Shown: positions 60,870 through 64,000 of the stretch, piece by piece
Layout of the letters: every line of letters starts with the position of its first letter
Numbering within the stretch: the first letter of the stretch is position 1
Assembly: GCF_000472665.1 (NCBI RefSeq)
Contig: NZ_AXAC01000003.1
Location: forward strand, 62,001-126,000
From: Acetobacterium malicum subsp. dehalogenans DSM 11527
GTDB lineage: Bacteria; Bacillota; Clostridia; Eubacteriales; Eubacteriaceae
Length of the DNA stretch: 64,000 nt
Reading direction: 5' to 3'
The notes under the pieces: model-generated
What the model was told of the DNA's origin: nothing
The model's input: the letters and a program-made list of their open reading frames with translations, nothing else
The model's database searches: none
Translations under genes and position numbers: made by a program

Positions 60870-62709
60870 TGCATTTCCATCCTTTCTTGAATTCCATAAT
60901 GCCGCAATTTGAACAACTTTCCGGGCAAAAAGGAGTTGTCACAGCCGCTTCGGCTTTTTGCGCCTCGGCTTTTAAAAATTTCTTGGTAACCCCGGTATCA
61001 ATGAAATCCCAGGGCAGGATTTCGTCGTAGTCGCGGTTTCGTAGAGCGTAAAAATCCGGATCAATCCCGGCTTCGACAAAGGCTTCGGTCCATTTCTGGA
61101 GATCAAAGTATTCGCCCCAGCCATCAAAGCGGCAGCCCTTTTGATGGGCTTTTTCCAGTACCAGACCGAGGCGGCGGTCACCCCGGGCAAAAACCGCTTC
61201 CAGAAAGCTGACTCCGCTGTCGTGCCAGCTGTAGGAAATCTTGCGATCCTTAATGCTGGCTTTTAAGTGACGCTGTTTGTTTTTAAATTCTTCTGGCGTA
61301 TTCTGTCCCATCCACTGGAATGGAGTGAAGGGTTTCGGCACAAACGATGAGGCACTTAAGACGACTTTCAGACTTTTATTTCGGGACTCCCGATCAATTT
61401 TATAGTACTCATCGACGACCTTTTGACCCAGATCGGCAATGCCTTCGATGTCTGCCAGGGTTTCGCCCGGCAGACCAATCATAAAGTAGAGCTTGACGTG
61501 TCCCCAACCCTTTTCAAAGGCCGTTTTGACGGTATCCATCAGGTTTTCTTCGGTTACGCCTTTATTGATAACGTCCCGCATCCGCTGCGTTCCAGCTTCC
61601 GGGGCCAGGGTCAATCCGGCTTTCCGCACTTTTTGAATTTCTTCCAGCATCTCAATGCTTAAGGAGTCAATCCGCAGTGATGGCAGCGAGATACTGACTT
61701 TTCCGGATTCAGCATCACAGACCAGGTTTTTGATCAGGGTTTCTATTTCGCTGTAATCACCGGTGCTCAGGGATGATAATGAAACCTCATCATAACCGGT
61801 AGCTGCGATCAGGGCTTTAATTTTTGACTGGATCGTCGGTACGGTTTTTTCCCGGGTGGGCCGGTAGATCATCCCAGCCTGGCAAAAGCGACAACCGCGG
61901 CCACAACCTCTAAAGATTTCGTAGCTGATCCGGTCATGGACGGTTTCGGTATAAGACACCACGATTTTATCCGGAAAGTAAGCCTGATCCAGGTCTTCAA
62001 TAAATTGTTTGCGGATCGTCGCCGGGGCTTCTTCAATAACTGGGGCGAAGGCAGTAATCACACCGGTTGTTTCATCATAACTGACCGCATAAAAAGCCGG
62101 CACATAAACCCCTTCAATCGCTGCCGCCATTTTCAAAAAGTCCTGACGAGCGCCACCAGTTTTCTTCCACTCCCGGTGGGTCGCCATGATTTTCAGAATC
62201 ACCTCTTCCGCTTCGCCGATGACAAAAATATCAATAAAGTCAGATAGCGGTTCGGGATTATAGGCGCAGGGCCCCCCGGCAATGACAAAGGGTTCGGCTT
62301 CTTTTCGCTGGGCGCTGCGCAGGGTAATCTTGCCTAATTCCAGCATATTTAAAATATTGCTGAAGCTCATTTCATATTGCAGCGTAAAACCGACAAAATC
62401 GTAGTCGTTTAAGGGCATCATCGATTCCAGTCCGTACAGAGGCAGATCATGGCGCCGTAATTGTTCTTCCATATCCACCCAGGGAGCAAAGACCCGCTCA
62501 CACCAGATATCTTTTTCTTCGTTTAGTAATCCATACAGAATTTTCATACCCAAATGGGACATGCCCACCTCATAGGTATCCGGGAAGGCAAAGGCAAAGC
62601 GAATCATCTCCGGACTTGGGATCTTATGGACCGCATTCACCTCATTGCCAAGATAGGTGATCGGTTTTGTGACCAGGGGTAAAATATTTTTTTCGATATA
62701 ATTATTCAT
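60862..62709 (-). CDS. TIGR03960-type B12-binding-domain radical SAM protein
   Basis: 615 residues. N-terminal cobalamin-binding-like domain (IRFAFAFPDTYEVGMSHLGMKILYGLLN, DFVGFTLQYEMSFSN, VIAGGPCAYNPEPL). Radical SAM cluster C-x3-C-x2-C in RGCGRGCRFCQAG (C269, C273, C276). LSSLSTGDYSEIETL, SLPSLRIDS and TLAPEAGTQRMRDVINKGV follow in the TIM barrel. A C-terminal Cys-rich tail (FCPESCSNCGIMEFKKGWKC) may hold another metal site. Its reaction is unknown to me. The genomic context hints at RNA or ribosome work. Confidence 0.9.
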   Translation of the reverse strand: MNNYIEKNILPLVTKPITYLGNEVNAVHKIPSPEMIRFAFAFPDTYEVGMSHLGMKILYGLLNEEKDIWCERVFAPWVDMEEQLRRHDLPLYGLESMMPLNDYDFVGFTLQYEMSFSNILNMLELGKITLRSAQRKEAEPFVIAGGPCAYNPEPLSDFIDIFVIGEAEEVILKIMATHREWKKTGGARQDFLKMAAAIEGVYVPAFYAVSYDETTGVITAFAPVIEEAPATIRKQFIEDLDQAYFPDKIVVSYTETVHDRISYEIFRGCGRGCRFCQAGMIYRPTREKTVPTIQSKIKALIAATGYDEVSLSSLSTGDYSEIETLIKNLVCDAESGKVSISLPSLRIDSLSIEMLEEIQKVRKAGLTLAPEAGTQRMRDVINKGVTEENLMDTVKTAFEKGWGHVKLYFMIGLPGETLADIEGIADLGQKVVDEYYKIDRESRNKSLKVVLSASSFVPKPFTPFQWMGQNTPEEFKNKQRHLKASIKDRKISYSWHDSGVSFLEAVFARGDRRLGLVLEKAHQKGCRFDGWGEYFDLQKWTEAFVEAGIDPDFYALRNRDYDEILPWDFIDTGVTKKFLKAEAQKAEAAVTTPFCPESCSNCGIMEFKKGWKCNG

Positions 62710-62993
62710 TCATTTCCTCATATTTATAATTTTTTAAAAGTCGGCCTAATTTTAGCACACCTTATCTTACATGATTCTTAACAGCTTGTACAGTCCCCGC
62801 CTCAGAATAAATATTCACCGCTTCAGCTTAGCTCCAGTCATTATTAGAAAAGGCGCATTTGATAAACGATATCAATTGTGATAGACTACTCCCTGTTTGA
62901 AAATTTTAAGTCAGGTATTGCGAAACTGCTACTCAAATCTCACGGTTGTTTTGCAATTATCTGAAATTATTATGTTCGTGAAAGGAGAAAAAA

Positions 62994-64000
62994 TTGTTTG
63001 AAACAGTCGATGTGGGCATTTTGTCCATCATTCCACCAATTATTGCCATTGTTTTGGCTTTGATTACTAAAGAAGTTATTTCTGCTTTGTTGATCGGAAT
63101 CCTCTCCGGAACTCTGATTTATGTTGTTAGCAGTGGCGGCGGAGGCCTGATTGAAATGGGTACGGTGGCTTTTGGTTTAATCGCCGAAACCGTCGGTGAA
63201 CCGGGTAAATTCAATATCATCCTATTTTTGGGGCTGCTGGGTGCCCTGGTTTATGTCGTGACCATTGCCGGCGGTTCACGGGCCTATGGCAACTGGGCCG
63301 CAACCAAGCTTAAATCCCGACGCAGTGCCCAGCTGGCCACCAGTGTTCTGGGCGTGATCATTTTTGTCGATGATTACTTCAACTGCCTCACTGTCGGCAC
63401 GGTCATGAAACCCGTTACCGACAAATATCAGATATCCCGGGCCAAGCTGGCTTATATCATCGATTCTACCGCGGCACCAGTGTGTATCATCGCACCGATT
63501 TCCAGTTGGGCGGCAGCAGTGGGCTCGACGCTTTATGAAACCGGCGCGTTTCAGAATGAACTGAGCGCCTTTATCGCAACGATCCCCTATAATCTCTATG
63601 CCTTATTAAGCATTTTGATGGTCATTATTCTGTCGGTGACTAACCTCGATTTTGGACCGATGGCCCGGATTGAAAAGCAGGCCATCGAAACCGGCGAACT
63701 GGGGGCCCTGGATACTGAACTGGAAGAAAAAATTCTGATGGATGGCAAGGGCACAATCTGGGATCTGATCATTCCGATCAGTTCACTGATTGCCTTTTCA
63801 ATTTTGTCAATGCTCCAGAACGGCGGCTACTGGTCGGGCGAAGGTTTATCCCTGTCGGAAGCCTTCGGTAATTGCGATGCCTCGGCAGCTTTGGTAATGG
63901 GGGCCTTTTGGGCACTGGTGGTGACCTTCCTGCTCTTTGTTCCCCGGAAACTGATTGACTTTAAAACCTTTATGGGGGGGATTGGTGAAGGGATTAAAAC
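62994..64000 (+). CDS. NhaC-type Na+/H+ antiporter (3' end cut by window)
   Basis: The window holds the first ~335 residues of a polytopic membrane protein beginning MFETVDVGILSIIPPIIAIV. Motifs: ALITKEVISALLIGILSGTLIY, GGSRAYGNWAATKLKSRRSAQ, IIFVDDYFNCLTVG (acidic pair in a helix) and STAAPVCIIAPISSWAA. These fit the NhaC/ArsB-like antiporter superfamily. It starts with TTG after AAAGGAG and reads on past 64000. Divergent from the TIGR03960 gene across 284 bases that hold no other gene. Confidence 0.87.
   Translation, partial: MFETVDVGILSIIPPIIAIVLALITKEVISALLIGILSGTLIYVVSSGGGGLIEMGTVAFGLIAETVGEPGKFNIILFLGLLGALVYVVTIAGGSRAYGNWAATKLKSRRSAQLATSVLGVIIFVDDYFNCLTVGTVMKPVTDKYQISRAKLAYIIDSTAAPVCIIAPISSWAAAVGSTLYETGAFQNELSAFIATIPYNLYALLSILMVIILSVTNLDFGPMARIEKQAIETGELGALDTELEEKILMDGKGTIWDLIIPISSLIAFSILSMLQNGGYWSGEGLSLSEAFGNCDASAALVMGAFWALVVTFLLFVPRKLIDFKTFMGGIGEGIK

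Overview
The window looks like a chromosomal segment from a low-GC, strictly anaerobic Gram-positive bacterium of class Clostridia. The signs are three T-box leaders, L20-type and L21-type ribosomal leaders, a LexA gene with a Firmicute-like SOS box, the L27 prepeptide with its Prp protease, a class B sortase, an adenosylcobalamin-dependent ribonucleotide reductase and several radical SAM proteins. An Acetobacterium/Eubacteriaceae origin would fit, but that is inference from style, not a match I could run.

Layout. 1-8.6 kb (+): end of plsY, nrdJ, proB, a 51-residue membrane peptide, a UgtP-like glycosyltransferase and valS. 8.9-14.5 kb (+): a metallo-beta-lactamase-fold hydrolase, a two-gene McrBC type IV restriction system whose McrB carries an EVE-like insert inside its AAA+ domain, and an AI-2E/YtvI-type permease. 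14.6-17.7 kb (-): a polar amino acid ABC transporter operon. 17.8-22.5 kb: a stand-alone Tad1/Acb2-like protein (possible signal-nucleotide sponge), a DUF4364 regulator, a QueG-like Fe-S protein, a DUF512 radical SAM protein and der.

22,567-31,529 is a complete Tn7-like transposon. It has 16-bp perfect terminal inverted repeats beginning TGT, a TTTTT target duplication, repeated TnsB-type end sites, a cadC/cadA-type metal resistance cargo, and tnsA-tnsB-tnsC-tniQ. It sits exactly in the T-tract of the intrinsic terminator of der and leaves that terminator intact. I found no CRISPR array or cas gene with it, so it reads as a TniQ/TnsD-targeted element whose site appears to be the 3' side of der.

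31.7-48.7 kb: a XerC-like recombinase and lexA (+). Then, on the minus strand: zapA, a divergent dprA, pheT and pheS behind a Phe T-box, a SpoU methyltransferase, ktrA and ktrB. These are followed by infC (AUU start), rpmI and rplT behind an L20-type leader, a TrpXYZ-like ABC transporter under a T-box with an apparent tyrosine specifier, and thrS under a Thr T-box. 48.8-57 kb: a B12-binding radical SAM protein, ychF, the ribosome-assembly/NAD cluster (rplU-prp-rpmA-obgE-yhbY-nadD-yqeK-rsfS, all minus) and a class B sortase (+). 57.3-64 kb: an AGCS symporter, ndk, a gene-free 0.7 kb that looks like a transcription unit for a roughly 590-nt RNA, the TIGR03936/TIGR03960 pair, and the start of an NhaC-type antiporter that runs off the end.

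The strongest leads are the Tn7-like element at der, the Tad1-like gene outside any visible prophage, the unassigned 590-nt RNA unit, the tyrosine T-box transporter and the EVE-in-McrB architecture.
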